Assembly: GCF_048564905.1 (NCBI RefSeq)
Contig: NC_133009.1
Span: forward strand, 5,349,001-5,413,000
Reading direction: 5' to 3'
Source: Vicugna pacos
Taxonomy: Eukaryota; Chordata; Mammalia; Artiodactyla; Camelidae
DNA length: 64,000 nucleotides
The position numbers were made by a program, and so were the translations under genes. Below, piece by piece: positions 53,898-64,000 of the stretch (the stretch's first letter is position 1; each line of letters begins with the position of its first letter). Below the pieces are notes generated by a model. That model had not been told where the DNA came from. It did not search any database and worked only from the letters and a program-made list of their open reading frames with translations.

Positions 53898-54345
53898 GAT
53901 TACAACAGCTTTATTTGTCATAGGCAAAAACTGGAAACAACACAAATGCCCATGAACAGGTAACTAGAAAAACAAATTGGGGTATATTCACACCAAGGAA
54001 TATCACTCAGCAATAAAAAATAATGAACCACTGACACAAAGAGCAACATGTGTGACTCAAAATAATGATGCCAAGAGAAAGAAAACAGACAAAAACAGTA
54101 CATACAGTATGATTTCACTTATAGAAAGTTCTAGAAAATGTAAATTAATCTATATTGACAGAAAGAAGGTTAGTGGCTGCCTGGGGAGCGGGGTGGAATT
54201 TTGGGGAGGAGAAGAGCAGATTGGATTACAAAGGGGGATGAGGAAACTTTTGGAGGGGAAGGACATGTTTACTGTCTTGATTGTGGTTATGGTTCCGTGG
54301 CTTTATACGTATGTCAAAATTCATCAAAATGTATACTTTAAATAC
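53898..54345 (+). mobile_element. Old L1 3' end, sense
   Basis: AACAGCTTTATTTGTCATAG, GAATATCACTCAGCAATAAA, ATGATTTCACTTATAG and GGTTAGTGGCTGCCTGGGG are hallmarks of L1M 3' regions in sense orientation. It starts after a T-run at 53887-53899. Confidence 0.8.
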
Positions 54346-54437
54346 GAACGGTTTAAAGAGGATGGTGCATTTTGTAAGCGTCTGTGGTTTCTCCGTGGGT
54401 CTCAGTATATGGTAAGAACACAGAGAGGAGTCATGAA

Positions 54438-54612
54438 TCAGAGCAGGGATTCTCACAGTGTCCACCCAGCCTACCTGCAGGGGCTATCACCTGCTGGGGC
54501 TGGTTACAAATGACACTCCCAGGTAGCCACCAAAAAATTATGTTTCAGTGGGGGAGCAAGGCACGAATCTGCATTTTAATAACATTCCCCAGTAATTCTA
54601 TGCTCAGTAAAG
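54438..54612 (+). mobile_element. MER5A-like hAT element
   Basis: CAGGGATTCTCACAGTGTCC, GGTTACAAATGACACTCCC and GAATCTGCATTTTAATAAC follow the MER5A layout nearly end to end. Degenerate and old. Confidence 0.7.
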
Positions 54613-54619
54613 GCAGGAA

Positions 54620-55275
54620 ACCTCCCAGATTAAGAATTAAACTAGGTGATCCCGTACGTGCTTTTCAGTCCTGACAGCCTGTGATGCACATTCTGGTCTT
54701 TTAAAGGTTCAGTCTCCGTCCTCCTAGTCATTATGAGCCTACTGTGTGCCCCGCTCTTCCCGTGTAGGAGGCTGCTGCTCAGCCAGAGCTCAGGGAAGAG
54801 CCGAAGAGGAGACCAGCATCACTGTCCCGGCTCCCAGCAAGAAATCAGGGAGGGCGGGAAGAGGGTGCATTGGGGCAGTGGATAGGGAGTGGGGAGAGAC
54901 CAGGGTGGGAAGTTTGAGTGGACAGGCAGGAGGTGCACTTAAACCCTGGCAGTCACTGGCACCCTGCTCATCTGTGCCCTCCCACTGCCCTGCCCTCCCT
55001 ACCAACCTGCTGGGAAGGGGGGAGTGTTGCCACTTCAACACACCTCTGCTCTCTGCTTTGATCACCAAGAGGGCTCGCCAGGCCAGGAAGCAGAATGCGC
55101 TGTTTGAGGTTTAACAGGACTAATGTCAAAGGAAGAGAAACAAGCCCCAGGGCCTTTGGATGCCCACATCTACTCCACAAAGCTAGCGTCTCTGAACACA
55201 GTGATGACACGGAGACCCCTGTCCTTGACCCTCCAGCGTGTCTCTGACAGCTCCCCTTGTCTGAGATGAGCAGGC
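54620..55275. other. Unique intergenic stretch
   Basis: No repeat or gene recognised. Confidence 0.5.
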
Positions 55276-55279
55276 CCAG

Positions 55280-55460
55280 TGTTTAATAACAGCTACTGCA
55301 GCTAACATTCATTGGGTCAGGCTCCGAGCTAAGCACTTCACATGCACTGTCTCACCAATTCTTTATGCCATCTCTACTACTAAACCCCTTCTACAGATGA
55401 GACAACTGAGGCTGTCATATATTGTATAACTTACACAAGGTCTCCTGGTTCTTTCAACTG
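55280..55460 (-). mobile_element. MIR
   Basis: CAGCTAACATTCATTGGGTC, GAGCTAAGCACTTCACATGC and CAGATGAGACAACTGAGGC. Confidence 0.75.
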
Positions 55461-55865
55461 GTGAGTGTTTCACCTCTTCCCCAGGCATCCATCTCGGTCC
55501 CAGTTGTTCTTTTCTGCATCTTCTGCAGCCCATCCCAGCCCTTCTTGTAGCTAGGGGCCTGGGACTCAATCCAGCATGATGCCCCTGGGGGGGTCTCAAC
55601 TCTCTGGTTCAAGACACTGCCCTTCTGTCAATGCAGCCCCGTGGGGGGCTTTTCTGGAAGCCTTATCACACTGGCAACTCAACTTGAGCTTATTGTCAGG
55701 TGAAACCCCTAACTTGATGGGTTTTGGTCCTAATGCTTCCTTCCTATTCTTATAGAATAGGGATGCTGTGCCCAGGTATGGGAGTTTACATTCATTCTTA
55801 GTGAATATTTTCACCTATGTGCTTTGTGGTTCTGTCTGACACGTCCCCTACAGGCAGACACACAG

Positions 55866-55893
55866 ATACACACACACACACACACACACACAC
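55866..55893. repeat. (CA)n microsatellite
   Basis: About 13 CA units. Confidence 0.95.
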
Positions 55894-56079
55894 TCTCTTC
55901 TCTCTGAAAGACAAGCATGCATTTTGGACAGTCCACTCCCTGGGTGGCCATCTGTTTTCCATTCCTCTTTTTCAGTGTGGCAAAGCAGGAGTTGTGACGC
56001 ATTTCTTCCAGTGTTCTCTGGGTCACACCACATACTCGGGCAAGACAGCTCCACGCCCAAGAGGGGAGGCTAGCTGGGC

Positions 56080-56220
56080 TAGAATCCCAGCCTGAGCACT
56101 TGACAATGTGACCTTGGAAAATTAATTTAGCCTCTGTGCCTCAGTGTTCTTCCCTATAAAATGGGACTGATTATATCTAACTTCCTTGTTATTTGGGGGG
56201 ATTAAATGTGTTAGTAATTG
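56080..56220 (+). mobile_element. MIR
   Basis: GACAATGTGACCTTGGAAAA, GCCTCTGTGCCTCAGTGTTC and AAAATGGGACTGATTATATC. Confidence 0.75.
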
Positions 56221-57184
56221 GTTAGTCTTTTCCTCTTTGTCTCCTTCTGGCCTCTCTGGGTTCCCATTTCCTGCCCTGACATCTCCCACAGTTGCTTGAT
56301 CATGCTTGACCTTAGTTGCAAAGTGGAACCCAGAATTTCTGTGATGAAAGGGCTTTCTTTCAGTGAGTCTAATCCAGCCCCTTTGTTGTACAGATGAAAA
56401 AACCAGTCCCTCCTGCCGTCCCTCTGTTGCTTCATTTTGTTCCAAAGTGGTTATATTTCCAGCATTCCAGTTACCCCCTTTCTCTCCCCAGCTCACGTAG
56501 CAATCAGATGGGGCTGATTTTTTTCCCCAGTGCAATCAGTGAGCTCCCAGCCTCCAGCTTGCTGGATTTATAGCTCTCTACCATCTTACAGGGTCCTTAG
56601 GGGTCTGTGCGGCTCAGGAATTATGGGCACACAGAGACAGGGCTTCCAGTGCACTTGGCCCAACTTGTCAATCACCTGCGGGGGTTGGCTGCTTGGGAAG
56701 AAGAAAATAAAAATAGCAGGGCCAGTATGCTGACTACATTTTTATGCTCCTCATTCAAATCCAAGATTTTCCCCAATGGGGCACACTGGGAAATACTTAG
56801 AAGAAAAAGGCAGAGATTATTCTAGGACCAGCTGGGGCAGGAGGGCTACAGGGAGGGTGTGGCATGTCCAAGCAGTTTGGTGTTCCTTCTCAGAAGAGTC
56901 CGTGCCTATGTAACCAGCACACTGAGGCACAGAGGGTGGCTGGGATGGGACTCTCATGTCTCTGAAATCTCCATGAATCCTTCCAAACCAAAGTTCTCAG
57001 CAATCAGCTTCAACGCAGTTCCTAAACCTCCTCCTTCCCACCAGACTACCACCTTTAGCCCCCTCTCATGCCTCTGCCAGAGGGGAGGGAGTGGCAGCCT
57101 ATGTGGCATATCTGAGGCAGTTTTGTAGTAGTGGGAGTGGAGGGTGTGTAGCTGGCTTCCTTTCCAAGTGAGCAAAAAAAACGA

Positions 57185-57540
57185 TTGTTTCTTTTATTTT
57201 TTTTGCTTTCAAAAATATTTACTTATTTCTTTTGTATTTTTAATTCTTATTTTTTATTGAAGCATAACTGATTTCCAATGTTAGTTTCAAGTATACAGCG
57301 AAGTGGTTTAGTTATATACATACATACATACATACATACGTATATATTTTTTCAGTTTCTTTTCCATTACAGCTCATTACAAGAAATTGAATATAGTTCC
57401 CTGTGCTATACAGTAGGCCCTTCTTGTTTATCAATTTTATGTATAGTAATGTGTATCTGTTAATCCCAAACTCCTAATCTATTCTTCCCCCTCCCCTTTC
57501 CCCTCTGGTAGCCACAGTTTGTTTTCTTTGTCATAATGAT
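57185..57540 (-). mobile_element. L1 3' UTR fragment
   Basis: TTTTTATTGAAGCATAACTG, GTATACAGCGAAGTGGTTT and CCCTGTGCTATACAGTAGGC are the reverse complement of an L1 3' UTR. An internal CATA microsatellite at 57314-57341 has expanded within it. The right end at about 57540 is a 5' truncation. Confidence 0.85.
57314..57341. repeat. (CATA)n microsatellite inside L1
   Basis: Six CATA units within the antisense L1 3' UTR. Confidence 0.9.
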
Positions 57541-57689
57541 CATTTCTTAAGATAAAGAACATTCTAACACTAAAGGAGAAAGAAAGAGAGAAGACAAAAT
57601 GTCAGACAAAAAGGACAATCCTTTAAACTGCATTAATTTGGGTTTATTAAAAAGTCGCAAGATTGTCTTTATGTTTGCTTCTTGCAACA

Positions 57690-57850
57690 GTGCAAGGAGC
57701 CCTGGGCCTGGACTCTGAGATCTGGGCTTTAATTTGGGGTCTGCCACCTAGCAGGATATGGCTTTGGACCAGCACACGTGAACATCAGTAGACTTGCCTT
57801 CAGTTTCTCCATCTGTCAAACAGGAGTGATAACACTTAGCTCACAGGGTG
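57690..57850 (+). mobile_element. MIR
   Basis: GGGGTCTGCCACCTAGCAGG and CAGTTTCTCCATCTGTCAAA with GATAACACTTAGCTCACAGG. Confidence 0.65.
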
Positions 57851-57874
57851 GTGGAGGAGAGGAGCCAGGAAGGG

Positions 57875-58080
57875 AATGAAACATTTACTGAGCATCAGTG
57901 ACCAGACAGGCATGTGACATAGGATGCTGTTTAATTCTCAGGACAAGCCAATGAGATCAGTGTCATCAGGACCATTTTACAGATGAGGAAACTGAGACTC
58001 GTAGGTTAAGTAATCGGTCCCAGGTTCTCACAGACCCAGGGCTGGCACCCATGTCTGCCTGAATGCAAAGCCACACTCTT
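57875..58080 (-). mobile_element. MIR
   Basis: CATTTACTGAGCATCAGTGA, CATTTTACAGATGAGGAAAC and GCCTGAATGCAAAGCC; it lies head to head with the MIR just left of it. Confidence 0.75.
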
Positions 58081-58429
58081 CCCAGAAGGGCAGGCAGGAA
58101 AGAGAAGGAAGAGGCAGGAGTTCCTGATCCTCAATTTTCTCCATGAGATAGAAAACAAAGTCATCTACTGAGACGAGGAGGCAGTGAAGTGTCAGGAGTG
58201 GTGTGGGTTTGGAGAAGCTTCTTTGGCTGGAGAGCCATCCATCTCTGAGGATAGAAATCCTCAGAGATTGTGTTGCTAAGAAGTTGGCCAGGAGCTGATT
58301 GTCTCTGTGATGTGCTCCTCAGGGGGGTGGTCACTGTCTAGGTCTTAGAAAAGGAACAGATTTTGTTTCTTGCTAATCACTGAATACCCAGACCTGAATA
58401 CGGTGCCTGGCATACAGTAGTACGTTTAT

Positions 58430-59359
58430 TTAATGAACATGGAGCACACACTGTGCACTGGTTTTGTTGTAGTGCTGGGGATTCAGCAGTGACAAAGATA
58501 GATTAAACCTCTGCCTTTATGACATTTGCAGTCCAATAGGAGAATCAGGTAGTAAACACAGAAACCAGCAAACAAAATAATCTCAGATGGTAATAAAGTT
58601 ATGATCTTAAAAAAAAAAAGAGTAAAGGGATAGAGGGTATCTGCTGCAGTTGGGGATTTTTCTCCGAGATATAATTGGAATGAGAGAAAAAGTTGTTTGT
58701 GCCAAGATGGGGGAAGGGTGTTCCCGGCAAAAGGAACAGCAAGTGCAAAGCCCTGAGGCAGGAACAAGTTTGGAAATTCCAAGGGAGACAGAAGGAGGCT
58801 TGCACGGTAGAGAGGAGGCAAGTGTAGGGGAGAGTTGTAGGAAATGAGAAACGAGGGGTCGGATCATACAAAACCTCATAAGCCAAGTTAAGAAGCTTGG
58901 ATTTTATTCTAATTCCAGTAAGAAGTCTTTGGAAGGTTTTAAGCAGTGGGAGGGATGTGATCTGATTTATGCTTTAAAACAATCGCTCCAGTATTTAGAA
59001 GGAAAGTAGACCAAGATGGAAAGGAGGAGTGAAGCAGGGAGAGCAGCCAGGAGGCGGGTGCACGGTCCCGGAGAAAGGGGCGACTACTAGACTCAAGGGG
59101 AAGCAGGGAAGACAGGGAGCAGGGCTTGGCTTTGGGCAATGGATCTTGCTGATGTACATCTTGTAGGTGTAGAGGGCAAGGAAAAGAGAGGAATCAAGAA
59201 TGTTCTCTGGGTTTTTGGACAGAACTGCTGTTAACTGTTAATCTGTAAGTTGAGATGGGGAAAAGTGGAGGAGAAGCAGGTTTGGGGCAAGAGGTATAGA
59301 AATCAAGATTTCCACTGTGAACACGTTAGGTTTGAAAAGCCTGGAAGACATCTGACTTG
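58430..59359 (-). mobile_element. L2 LINE, 3' part
   Basis: GGGATTCAGCAGTGACAAAG, GGAACAGCAAGTGCAAAG followed by CCCTGAGGCAGGAAC, and GGGATGTGATCTGATTTATG are the reverse complement of the L2 3' region. It continues after the MLT1 insertion at 59841. A short A-run at 58609-58619 interrupts it. Confidence 0.75.
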
Positions 59360-59840
59360 TGCTGTTGGGTTGACTTGTGTTTCCCTAAAAAGATATGTTA
59401 AAAACCGAATCCCCAATACCCATGAATGTGATCTTATTTGGAAACAGAGTCTTTGCAGCTATAATAAGTTAAGATGAAGTCATTAGGGTGACCCGAATCC
59501 AGTATAACCAGTGTCTTTATAAGAAGAGAACACTTTGGGATTCACCCACACAGAGGAAAACACCACGTGAAGACACAGATACAGAGGGAACACAGTCATG
59601 TGAAGATGGGGGCAGAGATTGGGGAGATGCTGCTGTAACCCAAGGAATGTGTGGGGCCACCAGAAGCTGGAAGTGGCAAGGAAGAAGCCTGCCCCAGAGG
59701 GTTCCCAGGGAGCATGGCCCTGCCAGCACCTTGCTCTTGGACTTCCCGTCTCCAGAACTTTGAGATAGCGAATTTCTGTTGTTTTAAGCCACCCAGTTTG
59801 TGGTACTTTGTTACAGCAGCCGTAGGAACCTCATATAGCA
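59360..59840 (+). mobile_element. MLT1 (ERVL-MaLR) solo LTR (fossil)
   Basis: GTTGGGTTGACTTGTGTTTC at the left, GACACAGATACAGAGGGAAC in the middle and CTGTTGTTTTAAGCCACCCA near the right are MLT1 LTR landmarks. It is about 480 bases, a solo LTR without internal region. MLT1 elements predate the placental radiation. It sits inside an antisense L2, whose sequence resumes after it. Confidence 0.85.
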
Positions 59841-61500
59841 TCGAAGTGGAGAGTTCAAGTGGGCGTGTGGATAAGCTGACCTGGGGCTCAGGGGAGAGGG
59901 CTTCACGAGGCAAGGGCGTGGCCAGCGAGGTGCGAGGTGGGAGGGGTACAGGGGTGTTTCAAAGGAGGAGAGTGTTTCAAGGAGGAGAGAGTAGTCAGTT
60001 GTGTCGCGCACTGATGACAGGTCAAGGCAGACAGCTTTGTTTGGCTTTTGGATTTGGTAAGAAATAAATTGCAAAAAAGCAACAAAAAGGGAGGAGGTTG
60101 CTGATGACCTTGACAAGAGAGATGTCAGCAGGCGGTGGAGACAGACGCCAAGCTGGAGGGGGTTGAGGAGAGAATGTAAGGAAGGGAGCCTAGAGTAATT
60201 ACACAGAACAGTTTTGAGTTTTGCTATAAAATAACAAAGAAATAAGGCCTTACCTGAAAAAAGATGTAAAGGTCAAGAGAAGGCTTTTTTTTTAAGATGG
60301 GCAATATTAAGGCATATTATTATGTTAGTGGGTATGATTTAAGGAGATCAGGAGAAAGAGGGGGTGATTGCTCAGAGCAAAGTCATGGAAGAAGCAAGAG
60401 TGGATGGGGCCCAGTGTGATCATGGGGGAACTGGCCCTACACAAGAACAGAGCCTCTTCACCTGATGTAACTGCAGGGACAACATGGTGGGGAGAGGGTG
60501 TGGCTCAGCATGCACGAGGTCATGGGTTCGACCCCAGTACCTCTGTTAAATTAAAAATGATAATAAATAAACCTAATTACCTCCCCCTCCCACCTCCCCC
60601 GCCAAAAAAGTAACTGCAGGGATGACAGAGAATAGGAGTAGAGATCATGCAGGTGGCTGGGTAGACTTGGTGGTGGGAAGATGAAATAGTTCTCATTTCT
60701 TTGCACCTTCTTTGTATTTATTGTATCAGTGAAGAATACTGCAGAGTCATATGGAGGGCTAGTGCTGGAGGTTTGAAGAGAGAGAAGAGAAAGAGGCGGT
60801 ATGAAACAGTCCTTTGAGGAGGAGGGAAGATGAACACCCCATGGAAAGGAAGAAGGCTGCTGGGTAGAGCTGAGCGCTCCTTTGAGGTTTAAAGTCCTAA
60901 GTTTAAAGTGAGAACGATCCATGAGCGTGGCTGTGTGATTTTCTTTAATAACGTTCCACTGCTTGGGTACAGGTGAAGGTAGGCGGCTAGCTGGGTGTAA
61001 CCAGGACTGGGGTTTTGCCAGATAGGTACAATGGAGGGAAAGACAGACAAGGAAGATGAGGGTGTTTGTAAGCGAGAGATCATAGTAGTGAACCATGGAA
61101 ATTAAGCTAGATGGGGATAGGTGCTCACATGCAGAGCGTGGTGTTCAGTAAAATCTTATTTAGTGGATTAGGTCACATGAGATCAAAGAACAGTTTGAGT
61201 GGGGGTCCCAAAGAAGGTTAACTGGAAGGATAGGAGGCATCAGTGACTGGGATGCCTTGAAATGAGGTTACTGGAGGTGCAGATATTGGTGAGGGCCAGG
61301 TTTAGGGTCTGATCGTGTAAGTGGGTGGAGATGGCAAAAAGGGAGCAAGTGATGGGGTCTAACCCCCTTCATATCAAAGACGCAGGAGTTTCTGCAGGAG
61401 GAAGGAGAAATAGTTGGAAGTAGTTCTGCAGACCCTGAGATATGTGCAGTGCAAAAGGAAAAACTGGCTGGTGGCAGACTGAATTCCAGAGGATACAGGG
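59841..61500 (-). mobile_element. L2 LINE, ORF2 part
   Basis: Minus-strand translation shows LDLSSVRDTTDYSLLLETLS near 59960-60030, matching the reverse-transcriptase motif region of L2 ORF2 (consensus-like LDLSAAFDTVDHSLLLETLS). Further on, VFFTDTINTKKVQRNE near 60690-60750 resembles the L2 linker with FTEKIEAIRRE. This is one of the longer L2 copies one would expect to see, interrupted by the SINE at 60480-60609. The right limit is approximate. Confidence 0.75.
60480..60609 (+). mobile_element. Camelid SINE with internal deletion
   Basis: The head reads GGTGTGGCTCAGCATGCACG, lacking about 19 bases between the A box and the anticodon-arm region, while the B box and the CCTAATTACCTCC tail are present. 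Target duplications GTAACTGCAGGGA are at 60467-60479 and 60610-60622. It interrupts an old L2. Confidence 0.9.
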
Positions 61501-61504
61501 GAAA

Positions 61505-63315
61505 GGTTTGGGGCAGGGGGGAGAGGTGGAGGATGGGATTCGACTAGTGGCTGTGCAGAGTGGTTTGGGGAGCCTAGTCTATGGGATTATGGACGGTGTA
61601 AGAGGCTAGGACTTTGTGATAAGAGACACGATGGGGCAAGTTCTGACACTGTCATTGAGGAAAGTCAGTGGTCAGTTAAAGCTACATGCAGTCTTGAGTA
61701 TTTAGCTGGCAAATATGAAGAAAAGGATGAATGAAATGAATTCTCGTTTCCCTGAGATGTCCAATGCTGTACCAGGCGCATGGCATATTCATTGATTAAA
61801 ACTGCATAAATTTGATGTAATAGTGACTGTAAAAGCAGCAGGCCATAACCCCGAGCACTGCATGCAGTAGGTGCTCAGAATCCTGTGGATGATGGTCAGC
61901 TCTAAATACCTATGATCGCTTAATATGGAAATAGTTGCACCTTGTCCCTTCTGATGAAAATCAGTCCTGTATTTAAGACTGACCAGGAGCTAGAGTGTAG
62001 TTTGTTTTGCCTTAATTAGCAAGGTGTGGACAGCAGGCAAAGGTGGGGATAGGAAGGTGACCTGTCCAAGATTGGAGCTGCATGACATCCCTGTCCCCCA
62101 GCCCCGACCCCAGACTAAAACCCAGCACCCTCATTGCAGGCCCTTCTCTGGAAACTCAGAGCAGAAAAAAGAGCAACCACCTCCTTCCCCTAGATGGAAG
62201 ATGGCCCTTCCCACCCTGGGTCTTTGGCATCCCTTCCTTTTCCCCTTAGCTGCTGTTCCACCCGAATGAATGATTTCTATTTCTTTTGACTCCTATTTTT
62301 CTAGCCATTCTGATCCTGTTTGCCTACTCTTTGTTTCATTAGGGCCGGGGCCACTGTCTCTGTCTTTGCTTCCCCAGAATATCCCACAAAATGCTTCCCT
62401 CCTGTCCCAACCCCTCCCCCAGGACCACGAGATATGAGTCCAAAGCTTTTTCTAAGAGGCCTCTAAAGTTCCCACTGATGTTATGCCCCAGTGTCTGAGG
62501 TGACCTGGCCTGGTCTCCATGTGCCTGAGAGAGTGTCTCTTTGTGCTGGTGGATGAATGGCTGCCCTGTCTTGTCTGGGACCTCAATACCTGGAAGGTAA
62601 CAGGAGAAAGCCCACTCCCCTCCTTAGGCTCTGCACCTGCTGCTCTCAGCTTTCCCCGGGGGCCACAGGGTGCCCGGGCAGGTAGCTCGCCCGCTAAGCC
62701 TTAGAAGAGCAACACTAGGAGGCAGGTCGAGGAGTCCTTCCTGCCCTATCCTCTCTAGACAGAGTGGGGCCTGCTGAGAGGCTGTCCAGACCTCCTGGCC
62801 TTTCCTCCCCATCACCCTTGCTCCATCTCCAGCCATCTCCTGTTTCTTCCAGGGACTTGATCTCTGAGTGGAACAATAAGCCTGCTGGGATGCTGGTTCC
62901 CTCTGTGATTGAGGGTTTGAACTACAAAACTTCTGGGCTGCAAAATAGCTCACCCGGTTAGACATCTTCACCTTTGCCTGTAGACAGGACAGTGTGCAAA
63001 CCTTCAGGCCAGAGTCACTTTCTGAAAGAGACTCCGTGGTTTTCCTTGATGACAATCTTGCTGTTTCAGACTGCAAAACTCAACTCACTTCAACAAATGT
63101 GTAAAGAATGACAATTTTGTTGTCATTGTGTTGCTTCACATATTATCTCATTAAAATACTTCATTCAATTTGGGTAGGTAATACACACACAGGATACAGT
63201 ATCACAACTACTGGAGGGTAAACCATGAAAAGTGAGCTTCTCTACTTACTCCTGTGTCCCATCCACTCAGATCCCTTTTCCAGAAGTGACTGCTGTTACC
63301 AATGTTTTGGTATTT
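61505..63315. other. Intergenic stretch without gene
   Basis: Possibly diverged L2 up to about 61.8 kb, then unique sequence. A short sense L2-like phrase near 62340-62390 (GGGGCCACTGTCTCTGTC) is too weak to annotate separately. Confidence 0.45.
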
Positions 63316-63319
63316 TTCC

Positions 63320-63515
63320 ATAAATATTCCACATACATCTAATTTCACTTAATCTTCACAATAGCCTCCTCAGGTGGGTTCTGTGAATCCTCTTTGGAAG
63401 ACGAAGGAACTGTGGCTCAGAAAGGCTAAGTAAAGTGCACAGCATGTGTTGGTAACAGTGGTAATTCCAACTGAGGTATGTTTGAGTCCAAAGCCCACAC
63501 AGTTTCCGCTATAAC
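63320..63515 (-). mobile_element. MIR
   Basis: CACTTAATCTTCACAATAGC, GGAACTGTGGCTCAGAAAGG and GTTTGAGTCCAAAGCCC. Confidence 0.7.
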
Positions 63516-63759
63516 ATGTTCCCAATCTGCCGTTTCATCCTTTCCCTCCCTTCACCACAGCCGCTCACTCAACAGGGTTGCCCAAGAGCTTGGGTGTGCA
63601 GAGCCCTGTCCTAGGTGCTGAAGGCTATTACGGAGGCAGAGGCAGGGGATCACTCTAGCCCCTACTCTCAGGAGGTTCACCCAGGAGCTGGGGGCAGGGG
63701 GAGGGGTGAGTGGCAAATACTTAAGGTCTCATAGAAACTTCACAAACACTGCTTGACCA

Positions 63760-63925
63760 TGGAATTTGTATATGACACTTAGGCAGGACACTGTCCCTTT
63801 CTGACTCTCGGTTTCCCTATCTGTCCAATGGGGATAAGCTTCACTGTCCAATAAACTTAACTCAAAAGGCTGTTGAGAGAATCTAGGGACAATAAGTGCA
63901 GAAGTTCTTGGAAATCATACAATCC
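63760..63925 (+). mobile_element. MIR
   Basis: CTCTCGGTTTCCCTATCTGT then CCAATGGGGATAAGCTTCAC and GGCTGTTGAGAGAATC. Confidence 0.7.
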
Positions 63926-64000
63926 CAGCACATGGAAGGACGTCTAGGGGCGTCCTATGGACAGCTTCCCCGTATGAGGGCCAAGGGTCACTGACTGATG

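Noticed and set aside
60551-61096. 181-codon minus-strand frame
   Set aside because: The translation matches L2 ORF2, so it is repeat-derived and not a host gene.
25000-64000. miR-135b hairpin
   Set aside because: The mature sequence TATGGCTTTTCATTCC and its complement were not found on reading through the region.

Overview
This window is mammalian nuclear DNA and almost certainly camelid (camel, llama or alpaca). Five SINE copies derived from tRNA-Ala(AGC), with the tail that ends in an AATAAACCTAATTACCTCC-like block, are typical of camelids. The rest is the usual mammalian mix of MIR, L2, L1, MER5-type hAT elements, an MLT1 LTR and one ERV-like LTR.

Region 1 (1 to about 24.75 kb, minus strand): CDK18 (PCTAIRE-3), a cyclin-dependent kinase. 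Fourteen coding exons can be placed to the base between 460 and 7246. They join in phase and encode 460 complete residues plus the first base of codon 461. The last short coding exon and the 3' UTR lie off the left edge. A large first intron (about 7.25 to 24.6 kb) separates the coding exons from a CpG island at about 24.1 to 24.75 kb, which is the likely promoter and holds one or two candidate noncoding first exons. Inside that intron sit a processed PIGP retrocopy in antisense orientation (about 9.5 to 10.1 kb), a truncated L1 that split an older MER5-type element, several MIR and L2 relics and a camelid SINE.

Region 2 (about 24.75 to 64 kb): no convincing protein-coding exon. In other mammals the area upstream of CDK18 leads towards LEMD1 and miR-135b, but I see neither here. 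The interval holds dispersed repeats, microsatellites and a few regulatory-looking islands: an NF-Y/RFX-like motif cluster at 29.6 to 29.8 kb, a GC-rich block with an ETS/YY1-like motif at 43.1 to 43.9 kb, and close CTCF consensus matches at 38.87 (minus) and 40.63 kb (plus). With a plus-strand match at 5.94 kb inside CDK18, these suggest a loop around the CDK18 promoter. The right end (58.4 to about 61.5 kb) is dominated by one long antisense L2 that still shows ORF2 protein similarity and carries an MLT1 LTR and a SINE as nested insertions.

No novel multi-gene system is visible. The points most worth a second look are the CTCF layout, a near-identical 28-bp duplication that reaches to within a few bases of a CDK18 splice acceptor, head-to-head splice donors in the CpG island, the SINE dimer within a single target-site duplication, and the 29.6-kb motif cluster. 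All family names for repeats are from memory of consensus sequences, not from a search.
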